From contig WBMV01006288.1 of assembly GCA_013396655.1 (NCBI GenBank), positions 142,490-206,489 on the forward strand: DNA of 64,000 nt. Reading direction: 5' to 3'. The stretch is from Campylorhamphus procurvoides. Taxonomy: Eukaryota > Chordata > Aves > Passeriformes > Dendrocolaptidae. Of the stretch, positions 49,791 through 61,769 are shown piece by piece. The first letter of the stretch is position 1. Every line of letters begins with the position of its first letter. The position numbers were made by a program, and so were the translations under genes. The notes under the pieces are model-generated. The model saw only the letters and a list, made by a program, of their open reading frames with translations. It did no database searches and was not told the origin of the DNA.

Positions 49791-52325
49791 ACCATGCACC
49801 CAGCAACACCTTTGATCTCAACCATATGGAGCTTCTCTGTGCTCTTGAAAATTTTTTTTTCCCTTGCCTCCAATGCAGGCCGAGAGAAACTGGGGCCCCC
49901 AGATGGCCGAAAACCACTCATGACTGCGACTTCATTGATTATTTTCCTTCCTGATTGATCCTGATTGAAAATAAATAAAACATACACATGGAACTGGATG
50001 CAAATTGGTGTCACAAGCTTTTGGTTATGTTGATGGTTTTCCCTGCTCCTGCTTCAGATGACAAGTACTTAAGTAAACACTAATTGACTCAATGGTCTGT
50101 ATTTAGGAGCATAACTTTATCACAAGGACCTTTTGTTTTTTGTGTAGTTGCTGTCATACCATAACCACTTTTTAAACTGGGATTAAAGGAAGTTAGTTAG
50201 CCGTTCATTCTTTATCTTTCTGATACTATCATAAGTGACCAACTATTTAGGCGTGATTTGACCTCATCAGTTTGATTTATATCTACTTTTTGATGATTTG
50301 TCCTTGACAATTGATTTTTTTTTCTTCTTTCTTATTTTCAGAACCCCTAGGTAAATGGCATACAGAACTTTGTTTCCTGCACAGGTCTGGCTTCAAGTAC
50401 AGTATGCTCAAACAGAACAAATGTTGCCATTGACACATTTCATATGTTCTCCAGAGAGATCTTGCAATAGTTCTCTGAGATACAAGGAACTGATTTGGTG
50501 GATTTCTTTCCTGGTTTCAAAATAGAAATAAAAATGTTTTGAAATGGTGGTTTATGAAGTGGACTTCTATACAAACTTTTTAATATGCTATATAGAAAAA
50601 TAAATAAATATATGTATTTTACTTAGTTTTTCAAAAAAGTGAGCAACTAAAGGGAAAAACAGTGTTGTCTTCTTGTAAGTTAAGTATTACATAATGATAG
50701 CACAAAGAACAACTTTGATTTCTGGCTTTGGGATAAAAAAAAAAAGAAAAAAGAAGTCCTGCTTCTCCTCCCTCTCCTTTCACTTTCTGTTCTGAACATG
50801 CCATCTTAGCCTGTGTTTTGATTTGGATATGACCCATAAGCAAGGTCAGGTCATTCTACTCTTCAAGAAAAGATTTCCAACAAATATCCTGATGTGCTTC
50901 TGCAGAAGCAGGTGCTGCTGACTTTGCAGGTGACACCTTTCCCTTTGTGTTAACACTAACCCACCATAACGTTAAGGACGTTGGCTCCAGGGCAGCTGCT
51001 TTTCATCTGAGATGCAATACCCTGACCATTCGTGTTCATTATGGAACTAGCAGAGCTATCCAGACTAGCTTGTAAACCACATGCTATTTATACAGTGTGT
51101 GTGCATTACACGGTGCCATCTCCATTGGTTTCAGCTAGATGCTCTTTCTCTGCGTGCCTCTGAGCTATTAGGCAATAGTGCTTGTGTGGCAATAAGCACC
51201 GCTACACACTGACACAACCAGCGAAACTGCACTAAATGATGCGTCCTCTCAGATGCAGAAAGCATGTTAATTCTCTTGATTTTGTTGAAGTAGTTTATCT
51301 TTTCTGTCTCAACTTCAATATCCATCTGATTAAATATTTTCACTTTTAAACTTTACCAGTTTCATCAAAAAAAACTTGATCAGGAGGTGTATGGCTTCCA
51401 CATATGTGGAGGTATGCTGATATGTACTAGCCCAAGGCCAGAGCCAACAATGCAGTGATTAAAATAGTTGGAATATGGCAATGAATCCATGAAGACACCA
51501 GGTTCTGTTCTTTGCAAATCCAGAGCCCAAATCTTGCTGGTTTTGGTTTACATTTCATATGAGCAATTTTAGACATTTACTGCATTTCGTTCAGCCTCTG
51601 CAAGTGAGAACTTCTGAGGGGATAAACAACCCCATTTGCCCTGGACTTGACCTTCATGGTATGAGTAAAAAGTAATTTGGAGACTGTGTTCGAGGGAGTT
51701 GCTGGAAAGCTCCCCCAGTCTGATTGTGGTGAACAGATCTTCAGGCAGATGAGAGCACTCTGTAGGTTAGAGCATCTGCCCTACTAGATTATCGATTGTA
51801 GAAACTGGGCTTATACTTGTACCAAGCATGCGTTCAATCTGGATTTGTCTTTTCCTTCATTTTCTTTCCAGAATTTCAAGCTACAAACATTTGCTTTTAT
51901 CATGAGGGTTAAAAAATACAGGGATGAAGGAAATAAATGAGACAAAATAAGATAGAAATATCATTTTTATTCTGTTTCTGATTTGCTGATAAATTAACAC
52001 AGATCTAGCTTCTAGGGAGTGCAGTGACATACACTGATGAGGGAGCAGAGCTGATAAATGTGAGGGTTTCCTGTTGCACCCTTCTAATAAACTGCTGCTG
52101 ATTGGATGTGTTGCATCAAGATTACTGCTGTGGTCTTTTTGAGCAGTGGGGCTTACAGCCATTGTCAACATTAGTATGCTGGGACAGCATTTGGGTCCTT
52201 GTTGCTGATTTTCTTGCTTTGATAACATGCTAGCTGCTGTCTTGTTTGCTTCCTGAACTGCTTGCTCCCAGTTGGGATGAAGGTGGGGTTACTTTTGTTG
52301 CTGTTGTTTTTTTTCTTTTTTCTTC

Positions 52326-52343
52326 TTTTTTTTTTTTTTTTTT
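52326..52343. repeat. poly-T tract (18 T)
   Basis: Eighteen T preceded by a T-rich stretch from about 52307. No retrocopy body is recognised beside it. Confidence 0.85.
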
Positions 52344-54587
52344 CCTTTCCCAACCTTTAAGTTGTATATTCGACGCTTATTTTTTTGACTAACCACTCTA
52401 CTGCTTTCACTTTCCCTTTAGGAGTTAGAAAAGGGTCAGATGTGTCACACCACATACTTATTTAAAATAATAGGTACTTTGCTAGACAAAGTGTTGAGGG
52501 ACCAGGCTTTGTTAACAGAAAAGAGTTTGAGGCATTTATGTTTAATAACTATCCCACACCCCTACTATGAAGGTCTTTAAAAATGAAGTGGATATAAATT
52601 TATGATCATGCTTGTAAACCTGTACATAAGGGTTGGAAATGTGTGCATACAGGTATATATAATAGCTCGTATCTCCAGCCTGAAGAGTTACTCTGACCAT
52701 GTTCTCAGATCCTACAGTACAAAAGAGGCTGCTCAGTGAGAATGGGTGGATAGAAATGTCATGCAGACACCACTTTTCTCTTTCCATTTTTTTTTCTTAA
52801 AGACTAATGGAAGCAAGCAAGATGAGGTGTGGGAAATGTGGATTCCTGTACATAAGAGGATTTGGTCTAGCGGTGGCTGGGGTCAGTAGCTGCCCAACAC
52901 AGTACCTCCAGTGCTGGAGGACTCTGGTTATCCAGAAATGGATGAGAGATTATCTAGACTAACAATGAGATTTCTCCACATGCATGGGATATAATCAGGA
53001 GGTGTGTCTATTTGTATGCTCATGGCTTTAGGAAAACACCAACTCCAGATTATTGCTGCTGTGACTGTTTAACTATGGCTCATTATTCAGGTTTAAAAAG
53101 CTTTTCCCCAATTAAAACTACATGTGCTTTCCAAACTACACTTGTTTGGAAATGTTGCTTATTGCTGAGTATGCAAAATAAGCAATTTAATTTTTCCATG
53201 TCTCTGGGTCTATGTTCTTGTGAGTATCAGATAGATATTTAATACGATTGATAGAAAATGAACATAAGCTTTTTTTTCCTTATAAAACAATACATGGTAG
53301 GGTTATCACAGTATCACTGGATAACAGGAGGAGGTTAAATAAAACTACTCTATTGACTTTAAACTCCTTGTGATGTTGCTTCTTGTTATATTTGATGTTA
53401 GACACACCTGAAAGGTGTCTCCATTTACACATGCTTTATAGCTGCATAGCTGAGTCTTTCAGCATTAGAAACAACCTAATTTCTGTCTTTTTCTATTCTC
53501 AAAATATGAACACAGTGGTTATTTGTACTCAGATTAAAATGATGAATTTGAACAGCAAGCACTGCTGACCACTAATATTTTATATGTTTCATCTTGTTTA
53601 TTTAAAATTTTTAAATACTGTTTTGCATTTAATATGAACAACTGATTCTCGTAGCATATACTGTTTTGTGATGTTTCAATATGTTATATGCATTTTATTT
53701 TGTCCTTTTCCTTTTGTCTGTGGCAAATGTAATGATTTGCTTATTATTATTTCACACATTCATTTAATTTGCTCTATTGTTCAGGGGAAAAATTACTGAA
53801 TGATGGGTGGTTTCTTCCCCAAAGTATTTTTCTCCTCTTGAATTTAATCATGAAAGGCTTCCTCAGTAGTGAAACTTAAACATACATGCAGATGCTGACA
53901 TGGTATCCTGTGAATATATCATTGTAAAATGGGCTCTATTCTCCTTCAACGACCTGTCATCACACTAATGCCAGTTGTAAAGAACAGCAGCTTTGGCAGC
54001 TGGCATTAAGCATCTGGGTTGCTCCCTGCATTTGTGCCTTATTTTGCTGATCTAGGCTTGGGCTCATGGATAGTACTGAGTTTTTAAAGTCCTCATCTTG
54101 CCTATTGATAATTGAAGAAGACTTATGCTATCTCTACAAAGTTAAGAATGAATGAACCCTTCAGAAATGTACTGCCCTATTTCCTCACCTTTAAACTTAC
54201 TAAATAAGGTGACCCTGGAGGCTACGCAAAAGGTTAAATTGTTAAATGTTGTTGGTTCTGCTACCTTATGAAGGTCTGTATGGTGAGTTACAGCCCTAGC
54301 TGACGAAAAGATATAGTTAAGTGATCTGTAACTATGGCAAAAAGACATACCAAAGTAGTGCAATGGCTTTGAGACTCTATCCTCAACTTCTTAAAGTCCT
54401 GAAATATAATTACCTTCAATCTGCTTGCTGTGTCTCAGACTTTCAAGTTAGTACTTTAGATCTACCATTCGTGGTGTAGAACTCTGCTCCCACCTTCCTG
54501 CTGTTGTCCTCAGTTTGCAATCAGCAGGTTTTCTGGGCCCAACAGGTTCCTATGTGCCTTTCCAATTCTCACTCCTCCCCTCCTCCC

Positions 54588-54603
54588 TTTTTTTTTTTTT
54601 TTT
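54588..54603. repeat. poly-T tract (16 T)
   Basis: Sixteen T after a CT-rich lead (CTCCCCTCCTCCC). No retrocopy body is recognised beside it. Confidence 0.85.
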
Positions 54604-54745
54604 AATTCAAATTTACACGACTTCATCAGAATACCTTCACAAGCCACTAAATGTGAGACTCTGAGTTTTCTCTCTCTTCCAGACACTTTATGCTAGCTTT
54701 AACATTTGAGATATGTTTCCATTCTCACTTCTAAGGGGACTACAA

Positions 54746-54768
54746 CTTTGAGACTCAGAGTCTCAAAG
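54746..54768. other. perfect 10-bp stem hairpin
   Basis: CTTTGAGACT (54746-54755) and AGTCTCAAAG (54759-54768) are exact reverse complements around a 3-base loop, CAG. The stem is mixed in composition, so it is less likely to be chance than AT-only palindromes. The length is too short for a microRNA precursor. Confidence 0.75.
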
Positions 54769-56637
54769 AAACTTTCGCTCCAAGACAAGAACTGAGCTTA
54801 TTTAGATCCAAGTAGACATGGGCTGGCATGAGCAGCTTCTGCAAAGATGGTTGAGAAGGCTCCTTGTATGGCAAATGGGGAATGAACCACTTCCACCTTG
54901 TGGGTTGTCTTCTTTCCAGGGCATGATGCTACTAGCCAGGCTTTTTAATACAGGTGTGTAGAATGACACACATACCCTGGAGACAGGATTCATGTTCTTC
55001 TAAGATTAGAAGCAAGTCTTTTGGGTTTCTTTGTCTTTGTCTTATGATTTATTTCATTTCTTCTGTTCAGCAACTATGTTCTTTGCCAAGGGGAAAGGAT
55101 CATCATTCTACAACATTCCCTCCTTCCAGCCAGGAAACATACAGATGAGCACACAGGACTTCTCCAAACTGGTGTGCTCTGTTATCCTGTTCTGCTTCTT
55201 TTACTTTACTTTCATGCCCAAGAGAAACAAAGGACTTCATGTATGTCAGCAAACCTCTCAGAATTTCAGATGTTTCCTCAGGGGAATTATTTTCCAGCTT
55301 AATGCAGTGAAACTCTGAACAATCTCTTGGCTCTTCCTTACGCTTTTTCCCACACCTAGACATGCCTTTTGAAGGTGGAAGTGAATTATCTTTCCTAAAA
55401 GGATAACCAGTTCCCTCACTTTCAGCTGCTGGGTGTGAGAAAGGACTCAGAGAGCACTGATTTTTCCATTCCCCAGTTCCTGCTCTGCTCAGAGATGGGA
55501 CATCCTGACTCACTTTGTGCTGTTACTTCGTTGCTGGTACTTTTTTTTTTACCGACGGAACAAGCCACTAAGACCCTTTAGGCTGACCAGGAAAAAGAAA
55601 CCTCTGTGACTTTACTACCAATGTGACTCCAGAAAGAATATAAAAGATACATCTAGAATGTACCTATTCTGTGTCTATTATATAGTCAACACATCTATTA
55701 CCTATTGTTACTTAACTGTCAAGCCTTCCAGCGGTTCTTCACGTTCCCAGCATAGACACTACTGGAATAACACTGAGTTGATGGGTTAAGATTTGAGTGC
55801 TGTGTATACAGTGAAATGGAAGCTAGTTTGCCCATATAATTCCTCTATGTTTGCCATGTTTTATAAAGAGAAAAGATAATGTGACTATCTTCTAATTTAA
55901 AATATGATTATGTAAGATTTAGCTTGTTCTGCTGTGCAATGAAATATGGGTCAAAATCTTGCCTGAGTGCTCAGACGTGTGCTGTTGAAAGGTGGGATAA
56001 AAGAAAAAAGAAAGGAATAAAAGCATGTTCTAAAATGGTATGTCTATAGGAAGTGGAAGGGTTTTTTAAAAAAAAAAATTGGTTTACACTTATAACACAG
56101 TGGCTGCGGTTATGCTATAATTAGAATGTAATTACATTGTCTTTATAATTCTGGTTACTTGTAATTAACATTATTGCATATGAGGAAGTAAACTAAATAT
56201 CTGAATTGCTTATTAGTACCCTGTTAGAACTGGAGCCTATAAACATATATGGAAGTTTACTTACCAAATATTTTAGTTGGCTGTCACTGAATGACTCATG
56301 TGACTAATGCTATGAATGGGTGTTTGTAGGCAGCAACCCTTAGATTCTAACTAAAATTAACATGAAGTTAACTGCGCTAAACGCTTTGGATTTACCTGCT
56401 GCAATTACCCTGAAGTTATACTTTGATTTATTTTTTTTTTAAATTTATTTATGGTAGGCATTTAAAGAATTGGTTCTGCTAAAGGGTTAGTACTCAAACT
56501 ATATGGAAAATAATGACCACAATGCAAGTGAAGTGAAACTTCAACTAATTCAAACTGTGTCATAGACTGGAGCAAGCATTTTTTTGGATGCACTTGTTTG
56601 TAACCGAAGTTTGGCCCAGAACTTCATAGTTCCAGAA

Positions 56638-56665
56638 GCTAACTATTTTTAAAATAGTTACTAGC
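56638..56665. other. AT-rich bulged palindrome
   Basis: GCTAACTATTTT (56638-56649) pairs with AAAATAGTT (56651-56659) and AGC (56663-56665) around a single T, with ACT (56660-56662) bulged out. AT-rich palindromes of this size arise often by chance. Confidence 0.5.
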
Positions 56666-57671
56666 TACAGCAAGAGCTGGGTGTTCTCCGTACAAGGCAA
56701 GATGCAGCATTTTTAACCTTTGTGTAGGAAGTGGTTGGTAGCAGGGCCCCTTTCTATCCTGACATTCCTAAGGGGAATGTAAGTAGATGAGTATATTTGT
56801 AATAAGATGTCTTGCACAGATAGTTGGAGTCTTTAAAGAGCTCAGGAGGGGAAAAAGTACTGATCTTAAAAACAGGGCTACTTTTTCCTGTCTCCTTAAA
56901 ATCTTAACTGTTCCTGTACAGAGAAAGAAGAGGGCTTATTTTGCATGACACATGGAGAGGGAGGAAGTTTGCAGAGAAGTATCTATCACCTGAGTTAAAA
57001 AAAAAAATCATATCCAAATGGCATCCATTTCCAGCCTTTCTGTTCATCTCCAATATATATATAACTTCATGATGAATGAATATCAGAAATAGGTTTTTAT
57101 AGATTAGATGCATGATAGACTGCAGTGCTTCTGAGAGTCTATTGTGGCAATGACCATTGAACTAAAGAGAATTTACATGACCAACCATTATAATTGATCC
57201 AGTCTGTACTATAGCTAGTCCCTAAATACATATCAATGTGACAAATAGAAATGGCTGTACTGTACAGGCCAATAAGTTGTGATTCAAGGAGATTGTAAAT
57301 ACTTATTGACATATAGACTGCTCAAAAGGAACCTTAGTTTAATAAAGGAGAAATGGGATTTTGGGTGCTGTTTAAAATATTGTATTTTGCTAATTAGTGA
57401 TCCCATTAGATAACTCGCAAAGTTATTTTGTAGGCAGAAAAGGCTTCTTAATGAATAAAGTCCTGCCACATATATTGCCAGTATTGTGGTTATATACACA
57501 GAATGGTCAGGCAGATGTAAAGTTAAAGTAAGTCTTTACAGTAATTTCTTCCTTAAAGCGTGAGGGTGTTTCAACTGTGTTTTTTATTGGGTCTTCATTC
57601 CCCTTGTGGAAAGATGTTTACAGTGCAAGGCATTGGTAACACAAAAGCACAATGTGAAACTTATGGTGTAA

Positions 57672-58685
57672 ATCACAGAATTACAAAATATGCTGAGTTG
57701 GAAGGGACCTACAAGGATCATCAAGTCCAACCCTTGACTCTGATCAGGACCAGGCCCAAGAGTCACACCATGTGCCTCAGAGTATCATCTACATGATTCT
57801 TGAACTTCGACAGGCTTGGTGCTCCTAGTGCTGCAACCACTTCCTTGGGAAACCTGTTCCAGCACCCAACCACCCTCTGGGTGAAGAACCTTTTCCTAAC
57901 ATCCAACCTAATCCTTCCCTGGCACAACTTCAGACCATTCTCTTGGGTTCTGTCACTGGTCACCACAGAAGAGAGTTCAGTGTCTGTCCCTTCTCTTCCC
58001 CTGACGAGGAAGTTATAACTGCAAGGAGGTGTCCCCTCTTCTCCAGGCTGAACACACCAAGTGCCTTCGGCCACTCCTCACATGGCTTCCCCTCAAGGCC
58101 CTTTATAATCTTCATTGCCCTCCTTTGAACACTCTGTAATGGCTTAATATCTTTCTTATATTGTGGCACCCAAAACTGCACACAATATTCAAGGTGAGGC
58201 CACCCCAGTGCAGAGCAGAGCAGGACAATCCCCTCCCTCGACCGGTTGGTGATGCTTTGCCTGATGCCCCCCAGGACACTGTTGCCCCTCCTGGCTGCCA
58301 GGGCACTGCTGACTCATATCCAACTTGCCATTGACCAGGACCACCAGATGCCTTTCCTTGGCAGTGCTTTTTAAAATTTCATTCCCCAGTCTGTACATAC
58401 ATCCAGCATTGCCCCATCCCGGATGCAGATGTGATTGCCCAGTCCTCTAATCTGTTGAGGTCTCTTTTCAGGGACCTACCTCCCTCTGAGGGAGTCAACA
58501 GCTCCTCCCAGTTTTATATTGTCTGCAAGCTTGCCTAGTATCCCCTCCAGGCCTGCGTTTATGAAGTCATTTATGAAGATGTTGAAGAGCACAGGGCTCT
58601 TGCCCTGATGGTGTGTTGCAAACCCCACTAGTGACCAGTCTGATGTTAACCCATTCACTATTACTCTCTGTGCTAAGAGATAATC
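57672..58685 (-). mobile_element. CR1 LINE, minus strand, about 1.0 kb
   Basis: On the plus strand the element begins with AATCACAGAATTACAAAATA and the tail GGATCATCAAGTCCAACCC. It continues through ORF2 to about 58685, where the match to CR1 stops inside the RT domain. It is the same subfamily as the 20.2-kb copy and is the more complete of the two, so it shows what that copy lacks. The 5' end is truncated as usual for CR1. Confidence 0.95.
57763..58685 (-). pseudogene. CR1 ORF2 C-terminal half, broken
   Basis: Minus-strand pieces of ORF2 appear in order from 58685. RT residues around AQRVIVNGLTSDW come first, then VLFNIFINDF and GLEGILGKLADNIKLGGAVD. The catalytic ADD is changed to ADN (codons 58518-58526). 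A frameshifted stretch follows (58189-58398, MYRLGNEIL). Then come QFWVPQYKKDIK and VQRRAMKIIKGLEGKP (57960-58181). The end is GRIRLDVRKRFFTQRVVGCW up to the terminal MV and stop (57763-57765). The altered catalytic box, the frameshifts and the truncation show it is dead. Confidence 0.9.
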
Positions 58686-59929
58686 ATCACCCCAGGAGGC
58701 TCCTGAGTTTTGCCTCCCAGTTTTCTCAGGGGAATTCCTTTTATATTTTAAGGGTGGAAGGTGAGGTGGGCAGAGAAGTATTATCAATATATTTATCCCA
58801 GTCGTATCTGGTGGGCTGAGCTGAGAAATGGAGATTTTGGCACCAGTTTTACATACTGAATCAGGTTGCACTAGATGTCTCCTAGATTACTCCTCTGCTT
58901 TCTAAATGTTATTTTTATCTCATCACACAGATGTTATGATGCCAGAAGATACTGATTACTGATATTGATTACAATCATCTGTTATCTGTTTTCAGTGATG
59001 TAGAAACTTACACTAGTTGTAGTGGTAACTTCTTGGGTTCAGTGGAGGTAGTCACTTGAATCTGGGTACCTGTTAGCATTTCAAATTCCTTGAGTATCTA
59101 AGACATCTTCAAGGGACTAGCAGGATCTTCATGAAACCTTTTCCTCCAGGGGAGGCCCCAGGAAGGCAGCAGGGAAACTCCGAGCCATCTCAACTGCTGT
59201 TTAGGCATCAGTTTTCGGCAAATGAATCCCATTTCACATTGCAGGTCCCATCTACAGCTGTCCATAGCCCTGAGGGGGTGGCAGGAATCATCAAAGTGAC
59301 TTCCAAAATACTTTTACTGTGAAGAAAGATCTGACTACCTTTTTTTCCAGGAGTTGCTCAGTAGTTACAGTCAGTGCTTTTTGTTCCTTTGCACTGAGAG
59401 GTAGCAAACTGCTCTGTGACTATCCCAAGTATTTGTCTCTGCATGGAAAGGAGAAGGTTGCAGTCAGGGGTTAGACCAAGACAGATGAACCTACAGGAAG
59501 GGTGAAATTTGATGACCTCTTTCTCCATTGTGTCACTGTCATTTTTACAGCTACAAAAGAAATATCAAGTGGAGGCAGAATGAATCCCAATGAGTCTGCC
59601 TCCACTGTGCACAGGTGCAGAGAAAGACAGAAATGGTCACAAAGTCCAAATTTTTAGCTTGCTTGATTTGTCACATTTTTAATTCCCTAGCACAAGCCAG
59701 ATTTTTTTTGGTGAGAGGAGCTGTCAGGTTTAAATGTACACTTAAAATTCAAAAAATTTATGTTTTTTAAAATTAGAAAACAGCATTTGTAGATAGTATT
59801 TTTTTTGTCCAAGTTCTCCACCATAGCTGAATAGACTTCCCTTTCTTTCCTGAAACCAATAGGCTTTAGCATGTAGCTCTTCCTGCAAAGAGTTAATTGA
59901 AGCAAATAAAGTTCTTACATTGTTAATAA
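58686..59929. other. AT-rich DNA without a recognised gene
   Basis: No gene is recognised. The minus-strand frame of the CR1 remnant continues by chance to about 58871, but that part does not resemble CR1. T-rich stretches lie near 59340 and 59700. Confidence 0.5.
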
Positions 59930-60200
59930 TCCTCCCAATTTGATCTTGTTCTTTTTCCCCCTCAAGCAGTAAGAGGATAAGTGCGAGTGATAGCCAGATT
60001 TATAAATTATTTCTTCTTAGCTGAATGCTTTAAAAGGGAATATAAAAATCTGCTATGTGTCAGGCGATCCATGGAGGCATTAGCAAGCGTGGCTGATTCT
60101 CAGTCCCCTGAAAGCAGGAGTGATAATTTGTAAATCTAGGAACTGTACGTGGAGAATGGTAATTTGTCATTAGTAAGATTAACATGATCAAGGGAATAGA
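59930..60200. promoter_or_regulatory. possible conserved non-coding block
   Basis: This stretch has less low-complexity sequence than its flanks and keeps several CpGs (GTGCGAGTG, CAGGCGATCC, GCAAGCGTGGC, TGTACGTGG). It also contains TAATTTGT words in repeated spacing (about 60125 and 60161). No frame or repeat explains it. Conservation is inferred only. Confidence 0.25.
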
Positions 60201-61599
60201 ATAGATTATTTACATATAAAATACAGAAGATCACTGATGCTGCAGTGATGAATAAATACATTTTGATAAAATTAAGTCAATATTTTTGGGAATCAATACA
60301 AAAGTTTTTAGCTCTCATATAGCACTGTAGCTTATGTCTTATCAAATGTATTGCCTATTTGAGAATTGTTACATAGATGAAATTTTTTGGTCTGGACTTC
60401 TTTATTTAATCTACCTGCAGTGAAATAATTTTGAAACACTGTACATTTAGCATCAAATTACTTTTCTTGGTTCCTTTAGGATGAAATACCACTTGAAATG
60501 TAGAATAGCTGTGCACTGTTTAAAGGGACATGACATTTTTATTATTGCAGTTTCATATTCTAGTTATTTTTTTGTTCAAATAGATTTGCCTTCTTGCAGA
60601 CAGAACTATCACAAATAATTTAATTCATTTTGATCATGTTTTCAATGCAGAGTGAATTACAATTGCTGACATGGTTCATTTAGTTACACAAACTGTTCTT
60701 GTGCTCACACTGTTGCTCAAAAATTCAACATATTATCAGGTAAAAAAAAAATAAAATTCATGAAGATAGCCATTATCCTGACCACTAAGCAATACAGAAT
60801 GAAATATCAATTGCCAAGTTGTTAACTCTGATTTTCAAATACACCATTTGCAATGACTTGTAGCTACCTATGATAAGTGGATATAGATTTTTTTTTTTTA
60901 ATTTTCTGAAAGTGTCAGTAAACTACGCCATGATGGCGTTTAAAGAATTTAAAGCAAATTATTTAAGGACTATTGCTCAAAGCAAGTGCTATGCGAGGCA
61001 GTAAGTCACTTTTGTGGGTGACTGAGCACTGAAGCAAAACTGTGAGTTTTGCTAATGAAGACACTGTTTATTTGTAGGAAGATTCCTTTGCCTCAGATGT
61101 TCTCAACAAAACCAGTTCTTGATCTTGCTGATGTGAATATGTGCAATGCTACACGTGTGTAGACTCGGGGAGTTCAATGGGTTTGCTCATGTGCATAAAA
61201 TTGCTTCTGTGCCTGCATGTACAAGGCTCAGGGCATTGGAGAGATTTAATCATTAAAAGGTGAAACTGAGGCATTTTTGTTATACTTTGTTATACTGTGA
61301 AAAATCACAAGTCAGTCTTGGTTACAGAATTAGTCTTCTCACCGAACAGGATTTCCAAAAAAATAAAACAAACCAGAAGACAACATTGTTTTGTAGCAAT
61401 ATAAGCTTTGAACATTCTCTGCCGTAGGTCGCTCAGACTTCCACTGACATCATGAGGGGGCTGTGTTTAGAGGAATAATTTTTTTGGCAAGGGCAAACAA
61501 ATGAATAAATGCTCAAGGGAGAGCTAAGCTGAAAGAGGAGTAGGCCAGAAATTCAGGACTCATGCATGTAATGTTAATATGACTTTACATATAACCACA
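60201..61599. other. AT-rich DNA without a recognised gene
   Basis: I see no gene or interspersed repeat. A short A run (about 60743-60752) and T run (about 60889-60899) are present. A CpG-containing patch near 61420-61440 (GCCGTAGGTCGCTC) is unexplained. Confidence 0.5.
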
Positions 61600-61740
61600 G
61601 TATTTCACCCAGTTACATGGTTTTGCTTGCAATCAGGAGGACTGATTTGCATATGCAAACCTGTAATGAGCACCCATTTGCTAACCAAACTATTGGCCAC
61701 AGAGGGATCAAAATATCTCCTTTGCATGGCTACATAGAAA
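61600..61740. promoter_or_regulatory. possible enhancer with POU palindrome
   Basis: The core is TTTGCATATGCAAA (61646-61659), a perfect 14-bp palindrome made of two inverted octamer half sites. Nearby are a CCAAT-type ATTGGCCA (about 61692), a second TTTGCATGG (about 61721-61729) and AACCACAG (about 61595-61602). POU factors such as Oct1 are known to bind palindromic sites of this general type as dimers. Activity here is inference. Confidence 0.3.
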
Positions 61741-61753
61741 TGAATTAAAAGGA

Positions 61754-61769
61754 AATGGATGGATGGATG
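61754..61769. repeat. short GGAT repeat
   Basis: GGATGGATGGATG, just over three tetramer units, in otherwise ordinary sequence. It is too short to be notable beyond being a potential length variant. Confidence 0.7.

Larger units (their letters stand above)
49791..57671. other. AT-rich DNA without a recognised gene
   Basis: No gene or interspersed repeat is recognised. Longest open frames are 136 codons (55103-55513, minus) and 115 codons (51881-52228, minus), without recognisable domains. Homopolymers include T runs at 52326-52343 and 54588-54603. Hairpins lie at 54746-54768 and 56638-56665. A GC-richer patch at about 50880-51270 is unexplained. Confidence 0.5.

Noticed and set aside
51740..51830. 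tRNA-like stretch around GTAGGTTAGAGCATCTGCC
   Set aside because: No B-box or cloverleaf can be formed from the following bases.
55103..55513. 136-codon minus-strand frame overlapping a 95-codon plus-strand frame
   Set aside because: Neither shows a domain, and overlapping frames on both strands suggest chance.
58686..58871. Upstream part of the minus-strand frame joined to the CR1 RT remnant
   Set aside because: It does not resemble CR1 ORF2; the frame is open by chance beyond the truncation point.
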